Assembly (NCBI GenBank): GCA_026214975.1
Contig: CM047806.1
Span: 1,304,501 to 1,368,500, forward strand
Direction: 5' to 3'
DNA: 64,000 nt
Origin: Gentiana macrophylla
Taxonomy: Eukaryota; Streptophyta; Magnoliopsida; Gentianales; Gentianaceae
The notes beneath the pieces are model-generated. The model was not told where the DNA came from, did no database searches, and was given only the letters and a program-made list of their open reading frames with translations. Positions 33,791 to 45,286 of the stretch are shown here, in pieces. The position numbers were made by a program, and so were the translations under genes. Numbering within the stretch: position 1 is the stretch's first letter; each line of letters begins with the position of its first letter.

Positions 33791-36228
33791 CAACTGCTTA
33801 ATGAGTTCAAAAAGGTATTCACTAGCATTTTCTTCATCTTTTATTCCCACATTGGCAGCTTCATATCTCTTAATATTAATTTCTTTTCTTGAATTCAGCG
33901 TTATCATCGGGTTTACTTGTCAGAGGTAGAAAAATCAGGGCCGCCCTCTCCTGATGTGTTTTCCGAACTCGTTTTGGATGAAAAGGTATATTTTCTTACT
34001 AGTTTATTCATTGTGTTAAGTTGTAGTCACTTGGATATGAATATAGCATCCATCCTCCTTATCTTAGGCATGGTTACCATTCAGTGGACTGGATTCTGGC
34101 AAGGAAGCTATAAAGAAATCTGGTGGACTGAATGATCCTTTCGTAAGTCGTGTTACTTCTAGTAGCTGAGGTTTATTGTTACGGCATTAATTGTGGTTTG
34201 CATAAAAAACTTATGATTGTGGAACTGCTGCTTGTTTTGGGAGCACCATGTTTCACCACTTGAAATTCTGTAACAATAAAAAGAAGAAAGGGTGTGGAGT
34301 TGTTGGGACAGAAATTTTGATAAATTTACTGGAATTATGTTGTATCTGCATCCCTAACTAGTGTGTTTTCTAAATTCAGGATTTCCATTCTCTCGTAAAA
34401 GACGTTGTGGAAAGGAACGAGAAGAAAAACTGTCTAACACCAAGCACAAAGGTGAGCTAAGTGATTCTTTTTAACACAAATGACCTCGTGCATTTGTTTA
34501 CTTATCTTATCTGGCAGGATTTCTTTTGGTCTTGTAATCTAATTTTTTGTTCCTTCAGTTACTATCTTTGTTATGACTGTTTGACGTTAGATGTCTAGTC
34601 AGTTAATAAGTCACTGCTGCCTCACCATGGTTTGAACTTAATTGTGGTATTTTTTTCGTTTTGCTTTTGCTGTCTTTAAGGAAATGCCTTCTATTTCAAT
34701 ATCTCGTTGATGTTATTGAAGACGATTTTTCCCCATGCAACTATGTTTTCAACGGTAAACAGCCGCTTGTTTATTTAGGAATTTATTATTGATATTTCCG
34801 ACAATATCAGTTAGGATACTTGGGTACGAATCCGGGTCAAGCATATCAATTATATATATGCAGATGCATCTGTTTCTTTTACTAAGCTCCTCATGTTCGT
34901 GCAATACTTAACATGCTTTTGGTACGCCTTCATGTCCATTATTTCAGCTTTGGTTGGTGTTATTGACCTGTCATTTTTGCTCAAAAGTGTCGCTTATCAT
35001 ATTTCCAGGGATCATGGAAAATAACATACAAAGTTTTTGGTAAAGATTGCATGCATAGCATGTGTGCTCTCTGCCATGATGAGGTTGAGAACAATGGACA
35101 ATTCCAATGTAACAAGCGATCCACCGGTTGAGCCAATAAGTGCTTGCGAGGCGCTGCTGAGTTAATGTTGCCCGGAGTGGAAAAGACATCTTGTGTTTCC
35201 CTGAAAAAACCAATTCTCATGGTGCAGTTTTGCTTTTACTGTGATGGTATATATGTTGACTGACATGTCGTACTGATATGTCAATTATATCTTTATGGCC
35301 AGATTATGGAGCTGGATTCATCGAGATCAGTAGCTCATATTAACGGCCTTATCACTTGATTTGATGGAGTGAGGTATGTTATACGTTTGCAACATGGATT
35401 GCATCTATATATATATACTACTATCTTATATATTGCAATGGAGTAACCAAATTGCTGAACGTGGCTTTCACCCGAACAAACGTGTGTCCCCATCGACTAC
35501 CCTGTTGCCTTTTAATTGAATTTTTTTCCCCTTTCCCGTTACCTGCTCCCATCTCTATCAAATGCTGTCTTCTGACTTTCTTCTTCAAACATTTGAAGAA
35601 ATAGCACAAAATTTACTCTTCGATCGTACAAATATCAGTCTCAGTTCAACCACCCTTCCTCTGCCTTTCCATTCAAATAGTATTCTGGAATAGGGTTCTT
35701 ACATTCCACGGTAATTCATTACTATAAATTGGAAGAAAATGGCTCCTTCTGTTGCAATTTGTTACTGTTGTAGAATAGGCTTTGGGTTTCCAGTTATTGT
35801 CCAACCATTGATGCATACTGTGATTCCTCCGTAAATTGGGGTTTGGTGAAGGATGATTGACTTTGTTTGGCTATGTTGAGTGTTAACCACTTGAAATTGC
35901 AGACTTACTAGGCATAATTTTGTTGGTTATGGTTTAGTTGGTGGTGTTAACAGTGATTTCAAAGTTACGCTTGCTTGAGTCATGCCTATGTATACCCCTG
36001 CAAGTATCTTTCATTTACTACCCCTAACTTTCAATTCCTATTTCAGTTGTTCTGGTAGATGCTTCAATAGCCGTTGCAATCCCGTCATGGTAGGAAATCC
36101 GGCAACATTTGTTTTCAGTTAATGTGGTGACTTCTTTTGATTCTACTGTTCCTTTTGGCCTTTGAGGATTTCCTCTTGTTTCTGTTTTGATTTTTTTCTT
36201 CCTATTGTTCTGTAAATCATGTTCTGCA

Positions 36229-36269
<41 letters not shown>

Positions 36270-38905
36270 TATGGATGGAGAATCGATTTTGTTATGCCAT
36301 AGGCGAAAAATTCAGTTGGGGATATGACTAATAACTAATAAGGTGGTAGCAGATTTTGGTTGTGGTACTTTAGTCCTTGTTGCTGCTCTCTGAGGTGCTC
36401 AATTAATATTATTCTCTTGTCAATCAACCTTTAAGAGATTTGTTGTTGTTTCTTTGGTGGGTTTGTTTATGTTTGATGCTTGTTTATCTTTCATAAGGCA
36501 TGTGGTAGATTTGGATATCGACACTCATTCCTTTGAAACTTCATATGAAAGTGCTGATGATCTTGAGGCAACCTTCTGTGCATGTTAAAAACATTATGGA
36601 ACAGGCACTGAGCAGAAAAACTGGAGTTGCTTACCTGCTATGGCTTAATCCTTCTTCTTTTACTTGTCTTTAGGGATATGCTGAGTTTGAACACAACTAC
36701 AGCGAACAATGGAGACAAACATAACATACTTGAAATAATGTGTGGAGGAAAAGAAAACAGAGAAGTCAAACCTGATAGATGTTTATAAATAGAAGAGCAA
36801 CAAACATGAAGGAGAAGTACCTACAGAGGTTAGATTCTATCTTGACTTCATCTCGTATAAATTGGAGTACTGCTTTAATGAAAGGAGGATACATCGAATT
36901 CCAGCCCCAAAATTCTTATTGTTTTAAAATATCTTTAATATCTTGTGTATTTGTCTATGCTAGCATGATCGGCAACTCTCATGGAGTTTTTTTTTTTAAT
37001 TCTTTTCCAAGTTGAAAATTATTATTCTGTTTGATTGCATTTTTCCAGTCAATTGTGGGGGTGCAGCTAGATAGACATGAAGCCTATTGAAGCATTAACC
37101 GTAACTTAAGAATGCAAGGTTTTTTCTTGCCTTTTTGTTTGCCTTACTGCTAATTGCCTTTCCTATATTACATGTACCCCGTCTCTCAATATATTGATCA
37201 GAATTATGGCATAAATACACCTTGTGCTTTGTTGTTGTATTGTATCACACTTGTGCTGTTAATTTGCATTGTCATTGTTTGTTGAAAGTATTAGTATATT
37301 TGATTGCCTAATGTTATTTGTTCATACTCTTTCTACCTTACTATAACTTTCCATACCGTACAATATGAAACAACACATGTACACTTGTATCATTCCTTCT
37401 AATGATCCAAAAATTTGGGTGTACATATAATGCTTCTTTTATCTGTCGGGCGAAAGGCTTTGTTCTGCAAGGCCAGACGACCACATATATATGGATAATG
37501 AGGAGTGCTATTGTTTTCTTGCGGGATTTCTGCGTGAGAGATGATTAAAAATTGCATCCACCCATGTTTGAAATTGATTGAAAGGATGGAGACCTTTTCT
37601 TTCACATGATAACCTTGAAAGGTGGTGAGTTTATTTAGCATTTTTTTTTAATTTCTTCTGCATGAAAGAAAAAAACATGAAGGTGCTTATGTCACTTTTC
37701 GTCCTTGTTCTCTGAGAAAACTTGCATATTTTCTTTGAACTAGTCATTATTGTACTTCGGTTTTGGAGGTGTATAACTGTTTCACTTTGAATTTTAAAGA
37801 TGATTAAGGGTGTTATTCTGTTTTCTAATGATACATATATAGGTGTTTGATGAATACAAAAGAAGCTTTGATCTGATTGTCTAACATTTTCACAAGTATA
37901 TTCCCCAGGTAAAATAGATCTTTGCCTCATTTTATGCCTGACTTGCAGTTGCGATACATCTATTGAGGGCTCATCTTTTGACTGCAGGCCGTGTCTTTTT
38001 AGACGTGTGTTCGCACTAGGAGGTCAAGTGGTGGGTCTGAATCTGAAATGACTTTTGATGGACTTTTAAAATTCTTGTCAAACGGAACGAATGTAAAAGG
38101 ACTCGTCGAAAAGGTGGGTAAAGAGGCTGCCCAGTTGCTTTTGGCCCATGTCTTTCAGGTGAGAGCCACTGTCTTCATTTTCCCTATTTTGTTTTTCATC
38201 ATTTCAGGTAGATTGCCATTGATGCTTTATATCTTATGAGTGCAATATTTTGTCGCATAGCAGCTTTGATTCATAGCATATGGAGAAATTCCATAAGTTT
38301 CTGAGTTCTCTTGTGCCCACCAATCCTCCCCCATTTTCCTCTTTTCATAACAGAAGGGGAGCTCCCTCCATTTAGTGTTCAGAGGACATTAGATGTAATC
38401 TGATTTCCAAAAACAATGAATAAGAAGCTGAAAAAACATGTATTAGAAGAAGACATCGTGTTCCTTTTTAAAACATTTTGTTCGTTATAAGATAGATATT
38501 TGATACCTAGGTATAATGATTGTTGAGGTATGTAACTTAAAGAACATGTTAGGGACCAGAAGTATTGAACTAAAACATGGTATTTATTATCTGGGGAGGC
38601 AATGCAAGAACCAGAAGTGCTGTTCTCCCGTATTTATGTGTTTTAAAGTAAAAACTTGATCAATACGGCATGTTTTTTTTTGTTAATCAGCTTAGTGCCT
38701 TTTCCTGTTTTTCTAATAGTTGATAAAGCAATATTGGTGCAGGAAGTGTAGAGAAGCGCACTTTACAGCAGCCAGCTATCATTTCAATGAAGTCTAAGGA
38801 ATGCAAGGAAGGGTCATGGTTTATCATAATGAAGTTGGCAAATGTTCTGGTGGGATCTAGATTCAAGACCAGAGTTTTTTGGGCAGGCACTAGACAACAG
38901 ACGTA
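33791..38905 (+). pseudogene. SNI1 degenerate copy
   Basis: This is a second copy of the SNI1 gene at 15175-19055, in the same orientation and with introns retained, so it arose by DNA duplication. It starts abruptly in the last 24 bases of exon 3. Exon equivalents: 33791-33814, 33899-33985, 34068-34142, 34380-34451, 34673-34754, 34902-34921 (most of exon 8 deleted), 35009-35221, 35303-35373, about 37524-37546, 37843-37908, 38003-38158 and about 38743-38800. Damage includes loss of exons 1-2 and 14, an acceptor AG changed to TG before exon 7, a stop in exon 10 (ITstop), an acceptor AG changed to GG and truncation at exon 11, and a stop in exon 12. The conserved RTRRSSGGSESEMTFDG and NGTNVKGLVEKVGKEAAQLL blocks remain. 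It cannot make SNI1. Confidence 0.9.
35412..37490. mobile_element. About 2.08 kb insertion in the SNI1 copy, unclassified
   Basis: Comparison with the SNI1 gene shows extra DNA at the TA-repeat of intron 10. The left border reads TCTATATATATATACTACTA and resembles Helitron 5' ends, which begin TC and insert at AT. No clear CTRR hairpin is found at the right border. A T-run lies at 36231-36268. No coding region is recognised; one short frame from 36779 has no known match. Confidence 0.5.
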
Positions 38906-38921
38906 CAACACTTCATCGCTA

Positions 38922-39690
38922 CTGATCACCTTTACAAACCAAAAATTAAATTAAGAACATAAATCGAATCATACCGTCTAACTTTACGCCACAACTCTTT
39001 TCATATTTAAAAAATAAAAAATAATAATAAGAAAACTATCGATGATCCTAATAATAATAATAGATTTTGTTTTTTTAAATATAAACATACCGACGATCGC
39101 GCAGTGCCTTATGAATCGTGTCTTTGCAGCTTCTGTCTTAAATGCATTGAGACAAATTTCGCAGAAATATTTGTCCTGCTTAGGAATCCTTTCATTGTGG
39201 TCGTTCAGCCCTCCTTCGGTGGGATTCGAATCGTCACACGCCACGCAATATCCCAGAACTTAGCTAATGTGTTGACCTCAGAACTTAACTGATGTGATTC
39301 ATTGGGCCACCAAAAAGAAGAAGCTCAAGTTGAAAGCTCAATTGATTCACCCAAGGAATCACATCACCTAAGTTCAGGGGTATTGTGTGGCGTGTGACGA
39401 TTCGAATCACACCGAAGAGGCCGCTCAGGCCCACAATGAAAGGATTCATAAGCAGGACAAATATGCCTTTAAGACGGAAGCTGTAAAGACGATTCACAAG
39501 GCATTGCATGATCGTCGGTTTGTTTATATTTTAAAAAAACAAAATCTATTATTATTTTTAGGATCGTCGGTAGTTTTCTTATTATAATTTTTTATTTTTA
39601 TAAAGGTGAAAGGAAGCGTGGCGTAAAGTTAGACGGTATGATTCGATTGATGTTCTTAATATAATTTTTGGTTTGTAAAGGTGATCAGCA
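38922..39690. mobile_element. Foldback element 2 with two-finger C2H2 frame in each arm
   Basis: The left arm (from 38922, ACTGATCACCTTTACAAACC) and right arm (to 39690) are near-perfect inverted copies of about 370 bp around a spacer of about 40 bp. The right arm, plus strand, encodes CVACDDSNHTEEAAQAHNER IH (C-X2-C-X12-H-X4-H); the left arm, minus strand, encodes the same finger with the last His changed to Pro, then FCEICLNAFKTEAAKTRF and a shifted RH. Combining the arms shows a second finger of C-X2-C-X12-H-X3-H type ending in HKALH. Neither arm is intact. It is related to foldback element 1. Confidence 0.8.
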
Positions 39691-39746
39691 GTGTTGTAGG
39701 TCTGTGAATGCATAGAGCACCTTTTGCCCTAAGCTTGCTTATGATT

Positions 39747-40170
39747 TCTTCAGGCCAAAAGGTAACAAGGTTTGGTGGTACAATACTGTTTGGAAATCTT
39801 TTATCACTCCCAAACACTCTTTCATCCTTTGGCTCACTGTTGTGGACCGACTTTTGACCAAGGATAAGCTTGTGTACTTGGAGCTTGATCCTGTCTGCGC
39901 AGCTTGTGTAACATTGACTTGAGAGTACCCTCATCTTTTCTTCACTTGCGGCCCGGCGAAAGCTATTTGGGATTCCATTCGGATTTGGTTGGGTATCACT
40001 AGACAAATGACTACCATTTTGAGCGGTGTTCGCTTGCTTCACGAGAGAAGCTAGAGGACCGGCGTTCACTCCAAAGCGAAGAAGATTGCCTTAGCGGCGA
40101 CCGCTCATCAAATTTGGAGAATGCGTAACTTTGCAATTTTGAAGCGAGATAACTACTACGGATGACGCGG
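39747..40170 (+). pseudogene. LINE reverse-transcriptase zinc-binding region (zf-RVT)
   Basis: The frame reads RPKGNKVWWYNTVWKSFITP, KHSFILWLTVVDRLLTKDKL, DPVCAACV, then after a stop EYPHLFFTCGPAKAIWDSIR and HQIWRMRNFAILKRDNYYG. W-VW-PKHSF-LWL-DRL-T-D-L and C-C...HLFF-C are the zf-RVT domain found at the C-terminal end of plant LINE (L1-type) ORF2. Two in-frame stops break it. The poly-A tail about 600 bp downstream fits the 3' end of the same element. The reverse transcriptase itself is absent (5' truncation is normal for LINEs). Confidence 0.83.
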
Positions 40171-40791
40171 TTAGACGTATTAAGACTCATGTTTACCGTA
40201 TCTTGTTTGCGATAAGCCCTCACATGTTTAGAGGCACGCCTTAGCCCCTTTGTTCGATTCTTTTCTTTGAGGTTGATTGTGGCTCACACCTTTGAGCCAA
40301 GGCTCATGCCGAGGTATTTGAAGACTTCGTTTGTCTCTTATGGGTCGGCGACACCGGGTTGGTATATTGACCGGTTTGTCGTAATACACCCTCTTTGAGT
40401 TTGGGACTTGTCTCTTTTGGCCGGCGGCGCCGGGTTGGAATATTGACCGGTTAGTCGTAGTACGCCTAATTGAGACATTTGCACGTTGAAGTTGAAGCGA
40501 CGCCGGGATTGGAATATTGACCGGTTTGTTGTAGTACACCGATATGTTGTATACCCCAAGGCGTTGTCCCTCGGTGCCTTGTTCGATTAGTGTCTTTTGT
40601 TTCCACTGGAGACCTATGGAGGCAAAAAGTGGTATTTGCAGTCAACCTTAGCAATGTTTTTGTTTGGGCTTGGCTCTTTTTGATAGATTAGATATGCACA
40701 AGTTGTAATTACTAGATCAGTTCCTTTGTAGCTCCCAAACTTTCGTTTGGTGTTTTAATATATTTTTACATTTCATCAAAAAAAAAAAAAA
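40171..40791 (+). mobile_element. LINE 3' untranslated region and poly-A tail
   Basis: The stretch after the zf-RVT frame ends in TTTTTACATTTCATC and then a run of 14 A (40778-40791), the typical 3' end of plant L1 elements. It contains the tandem repeat at 40345-40555. Confidence 0.7.
40345..40555 (+). repeat. Short tandem repeat in the LINE 3' region
   Basis: Three copies of a unit containing GCCGGGTTGGAATATTGACC and GGTTTGTCGTAGTACACC occur here at about 80-85 bp spacing. Confidence 0.75.
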
Positions 40792-40943
40792 TAAAATTGA
40801 ATTTGTTTGTTTTTGTGTTTTTCTGTTTCATCTAAAGATGGTTACTACGTTTGAGGAACTATGAGCTATTATTACTGAATAAAATTCGCAGATTCTGTGT
40901 GTATAAATCAATTATTTAATGGTGGAGGAGTTGGCGTGTTGGT

Positions 40944-41569
40944 TGTTAAGGGTGATTTTATACGTTTTATATCGTTATATTTTGTAGCAATTCTCTCCAT
41001 ATTCGTATAATTCGCATAGAAATTAAGCGTTTAATTGATTTATTGAGCAAATGAGTTTTAAAAGTGTCTAAGTGCAAATTAGGGCTAATTATGTGATTTT
41101 ATTAGATAAATATCTTTATATATGAGATATTACATTTTGCACGATGTTATCATGAATGTAGGTACGTTTGCATGGCATTGAAGGAGTTTAAACGAGGTTG
41201 GGTGAAGCTTCAAGAAGATGGAAGGAAGAAGAATAATTTGAAGTTGAAGTGAAGAAGTTTGGACGAACGTCCAAGGACATGAACGAGCGTTCAACATGCA
41301 GAAACAGTGGATGGGCGTCCACCAAAGCAAACGTGCGTCCAAGAGGATTAAAAGGAAGGGATAAATGTGGAATTATCCTTACTAGGGTTTTAGTTTTTAT
41401 TCCTTAAAAGAAAAGGATAATTATTAAGTCTTAAGTCGGTTTAAACAGCATCTATATAAGCACGCATGCAGAACGATGAGCATGATAACCTAGAGACCAG
41501 AAGCAGCCGCAGAATCAAGGAGCCGGACGCTCGGTCGACCGAGCCACTTTTATTTTTTTTATTTTGTTT
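40944..41569 (+). repeat. 5' LTR remnant
   Basis: Matches 42580 onward almost exactly and then diverges after TTTATTTTGTTT. It has four quasi-palindromes (TGGACGAACGTCCA at 41260, TGAACGAGCGTTCA at 41280, TGGATGGGCGTCCA at 41308, CAAACGTGCGTCCA at 41328) ahead of a TATA-like CTATATAAG near 41452. Confidence 0.9.
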
Positions 41570-42568
41570 AGTGATGGTTTATATGTATCTATGAGTCGTT
41601 TGCCCAATTTCTGTTATATTTCTATGAAAAGTGCTTAATTTTAAAATTTTTGTTTTGTCCCGAGTGAGCATTGCATGTCTTTGTTCGATGTTTATAATCA
41701 TTTATGCATTATTTAGCATATTTAGTAAATTTAGTTGTTTCACCCGACACTATTTTTCACGTGCCATAGTAGATGATGAGCTATGTTTTAAAGCTATGGC
41801 CATTTGATTAGAGATTTTTGATGATTATCGCATGATTCTTTGCTTCCATACGAATTTTGGAAATTTTAATAGTTCGTATTTAGAGTTAAAGTATGACATA
41901 CTGTGAATATCTGAAGGTTTGAATGTGATAAGTAACACGTAACTTATTGTCAAATGAAAAGTTGAAAAGAAAATGTATAAATGGGTGTGTCGGAAGCTGG
42001 TCGATGATTTGAGTGCGATAGGGTATACCACGTATGTCCTATACCACTATGATGACTAAAAGCTCACGACAGTCAGGAAAAGCTGCCTTATGATTGGAGT
42101 AGGTAGGGGATTAGCGGGAAATGTCATATTCTGCTATGAGGGCAATAGCTCATTCTGATGTGTGTTTAAGTGAAATAATTAAATCAACTTATGAGAATAG
42201 TGATATGAATTAAACGAAAGACTTAGTTATCGTCGATCTTATCCCCAAAGATAAACCGAAAGATATGTTGTAGGGACTATCCTCTCGAGTATGTCGGAAA
42301 TATTTTAAATGCTCCCTATTATTTTTTTCGGGGTTTGTATGTTTTGTGAGGTGCATGTTATAATCGTTTTTATATGTCTAATTTAAATGGGATGTTGGCT
42401 AGTTTTGCTTGAATCAATTTCAAGTGTGGATTTAGTGGAAATTTATTATGGCTATGCACACACTCACTTGGGTGAACCTCTAAGCTACTTAAATATGTTT
42501 TATATTTGCATAAGTTTGTCTCGAGTGATGATTATGTTTTGTCTTGCTCGGGACGAGCAAAAGCTAAG

Positions 42569-42579
42569 TGTGGGGGAGT
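42569..42579 (+). promoter_or_regulatory. Polypurine tract
   Basis: TGTGGGGGAGT lies directly before the TG of the 3' LTR, the expected place and composition for plus-strand priming in Ty3/Gypsy elements. Confidence 0.85.
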
Positions 42580-44271
42580 TGTTAAGGGTGATTTTATACG
42601 TTTTATATCGTTATATTTTGTAGCAATTCTCTCCATATTCGTATAATTCGCATAGAAATTAAGCGTTTAATTGATTTATTGAGCAAATGAGTTTTAAAAG
42701 TGTCTAAGTGCAAATTAGGGCTAATTATGTGATTTTATTAGATAAATATCTTTATATATGAGATATTACATTTTGCACGATGTTATCATGAATGTAAGTA
42801 CGTTTGCATGGCATTGAAGGAGTTTAAACGAGGTTGGGTGAAGCTTCAAGAAGATGGAAGGAAGAAGAATAATTTGAAGTTGAAGTGAAGAAGTTTGGAC
42901 GAACGTCCAAGGACATGAACGAGCGTTCAACATGCAGAAACAGTGGATGGGCGTCCACCAAAGCAAACGTGCGTCCAAGAGGATTAAAAGGAAGGGATAA
43001 ATGTGGAATTATCCTTACTAGGGTTTTAGTTTTTATTCCTTAAAAGAAAAGGATAATTATTAAGCCTTAAGTCGGTTTAAACAACATCTATATAAGCACG
43101 CATGCAGAACGATGAGCATGATAACCTGAGACCGTAAGCGGCCCGCGATCAAGGAGCCGGACGCCGGTCGATCGAGTGCTCTGCTCGGTCGACCGAGCCA
43201 CTTTTATTTTTTTATTTTGTTTTTCGTCTGCTTCGCGAATCGAGGATGAGCTAAGCCGTCTGAACGAGCATGTGAAACTGTTTCAAAGAACGAACTCAAT
43301 TTCTAGTCTTGGATGTTTTGTAAGTTTAAATTAAAGTTGCTTTCTTTTCTATGTTTATTTGTTATCTTGCAATTTCAATCGAGAGATGTCTTTGCATGTT
43401 GATGTTTGCCGTATGACGAGAGTCGGTGTAAACTTGATCACCATAGAAAAGATTAGAGCTTTAACCTTTTTAACGAGAGTTGTTAGGTTAGGAGTCTAGG
43501 TTCATCATGAATCACAACTTTAGTTAATTCTTACAAAGTTATCTTAGAAAGAGATTGAGGGATATTATCATCACCGGAAAAGATGAGATTTTGTATGCGT
43601 TTATTTTATCAAGTTGTACTTGTTCTACCTTCATGTTTTATGCCGCATGTTAATAGAACTTAGAAATACGAGAGTTGATAAGTTCATTAGATTACCGTGA
43701 AGGAGAGTAGCAATAATTATTCCAACAAACGAGAGTTGAGGGATAATGTTGTTAGATTAGGGTTTTTAAATCCGTATCTTTGCTTCGTATAGATGTTAGT
43801 TAAACCGAGAGGTAACCTAATTAATTGCGTGATAAATCGAGAGAGGAAACGCATCTTTAGATAAGATTTAAATCCAAGGTAACTTGTGAATAAATGTTTG
43901 TACTTCTTATCACTTTCGGTGAGGTGATGGTTGCGGGAATTGGTGGATCATTGCTTGTTCGTTTTAATTATTTTCGTTTGTTTTATTTTCGTTTTGGTTT
44001 TATTAGTTAAGTTCGCAACGATCTTTCCTGGCTTTGGATTAACAATCCTCTGTCCAGTTATTTTTCCGTTCTAGTTTAAGTTTAGGTTTAGTTAATAAAG
44101 AGGAATAAATGAAGTTAGATTCGACATCCCAATTCCCTGAGGATCGATACCCGTACTTATCCAACTTTACTAGCAACTACCCGGTATTCGGCCGGTTAGG
44201 AGGTAGTTTTGCATGGTAGTATAGGTTTTATAAATTTTCTTTTGTTTTAATGATGCAAAATCTCCCCAACA
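42580..44271 (+). repeat. 3' LTR, complete (1692 bp)
   Basis: Runs from TGTTAAGGG to CCCCAACA. Contains the same four quasi-palindromes (about 42896-42977) and a perfect 16-bp palindrome GCTCGGTCGACCGAGC near 43183. Confidence 0.9.
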
Positions 44272-44310
44272 TTGGTGTTTGATTGATTAATCAATTTGAT
44301 TATACTATTG

Positions 44311-44349
<39 letters not shown>

Positions 44350-44485
44350 TAATTACTTAAAAGTATAGTTTTTTATACTTGTTAGCCCCATAAGGACATA
44401 AAAGAATCTGTTGGACTTATAAGGACATAATATATCTATATGGACCAAAGTATCCCTAATCTAATTATAACTCACCGAATTTTTT

Positions 44486-44815
44486 TTGATCAATTCCTCC
44501 ACCGCCACCTCTTCTCCGGTGCCACCACCTCCACCTCCTTCCCCTCTTCCTTCTAAATACCGCAACCTCGACACAAATGGCCGACTCGAAATCCTCACCA
44601 ACCGCCTTGGCCTCTGGTTCGAGTACGCACCATTAATTGCTTCTCTAATTGACGAATGCTTCTCTTCTCCGTTGATTGAAGAACTCACCGAATCTCGGTA
44701 TTGAAAGCGAGAACCGCTTAGTTGTTTCTCACAAAAAGCGTGATTCATTAGTAAAATCTTAACATGATTCTGATCTCATATCGTTTTTTGATTCTGGTGA
44801 TTCATGAGGGTGTTC
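44486..44815 (+). pseudogene. RAF1 (Rubisco accumulation factor 1) fragment
   Basis: RAF1 is a chloroplast chaperone that helps assemble Rubisco. The fragment reads PPPPPPSPLPSKYRNLDTN, GRLEILTNRLGLWFEYAPLI, ASLIDECFSSPLIEELTE, then in another frame GIESENRLVVSHKKRDSLVK, then DSDLISFFDSGDS. These match the N-terminal helical region of plant RAF1 proteins (R-LD--GRLEIL--RLG-WFEYAPLI-SL). At least one frameshift (near 44695), a stop (after KS, near 44750) and the loss of the rest of the roughly 430-residue protein show it is not functional. It sits just inside the left end of the large Mutator-like element, in the manner of a captured host-gene fragment (Pack-MULE). Confidence 0.8.
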
Positions 44816-44939
44816 GTCAAATTGCTAGTTCAATGTGAAAATTGGGGCTAATGATTAACTAGGTGAGTAAAAAATCGAAATTGCCAAGCATTTGTTAGTC
44901 CAATTTCTGCATTTTGGAGGTTGAACATCGATGTTCTTT

Positions 44940-45286
44940 CTCACCGCATCAAATGAGTCCTTCACCCTTTGTTGTGTATGATCCTTCCTCGAAGACTTGG
45001 TTTTGGCTCTGTGTTCTGGGGATCTCAGTTAGGTGGTTTTGATGTTCTTAGCTTGTTTACAAGAGGCTGGATAGTCTTCCTGATGATCCCTCTTGCTGCA
45101 ACCGGCTCAGATTGTTGCTTTCTCTAATGCTCATTGTTTTTGGGCACTTGCCTCTGTTTTTTGGTTCAATGGCCTGTGAACCAAAGACTTTTAGGTTCTT
45201 GTATTGATTACTGCTGCCTCTAGTGTTTACAGTGCAGCCTGAATTCGTTGGTGATGTTGACCTTTGGCATTTGGCAAGCTGTTTTG
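44940..45286 (+). pseudogene. Exon-like DNA, possibly F-box/kelch-derived
   Basis: From about 44953 the plus strand reads MSPSPFVVYDPSSKTWFWLC, where VYDPSSKTW is a kelch-like phrase common in F-box/kelch proteins. The following DNA has coding-like composition but several stops. After the LTR element insertion it continues at 54726 with an AG...GT-bordered piece reading VMMEVLMAGNLVQ. The family assignment is weak. Confidence 0.35.

Larger units (their letters stand above)
40944..44271 (+). mobile_element. LTR retrotransposon with large internal deletion
   Basis: TTGGT flanks both sides (40939-40943 and 44272-44276), and the ends are TGTTAAGGG...CCCCAACA. It holds part of the 5' LTR (40944-41569), about 1 kb of internal DNA, a polypurine tract and a complete 3' LTR. 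The shared parts of the LTRs differ at only a few bases, so the insertion is young. A deletion removed the rest of the 5' LTR, the primer site and all coding DNA. The sequence CTTGCTCGGGACGAGCAAAA before the polypurine tract is common in plant Ty3/Gypsy elements. Confidence 0.9.

Noticed and set aside
39387..39587. Functional zinc-finger gene
   Set aside because: The second finger lacks its CEIC block through a deletion, and the matching inverted arm has other damage. It is treated as part of a foldback element.
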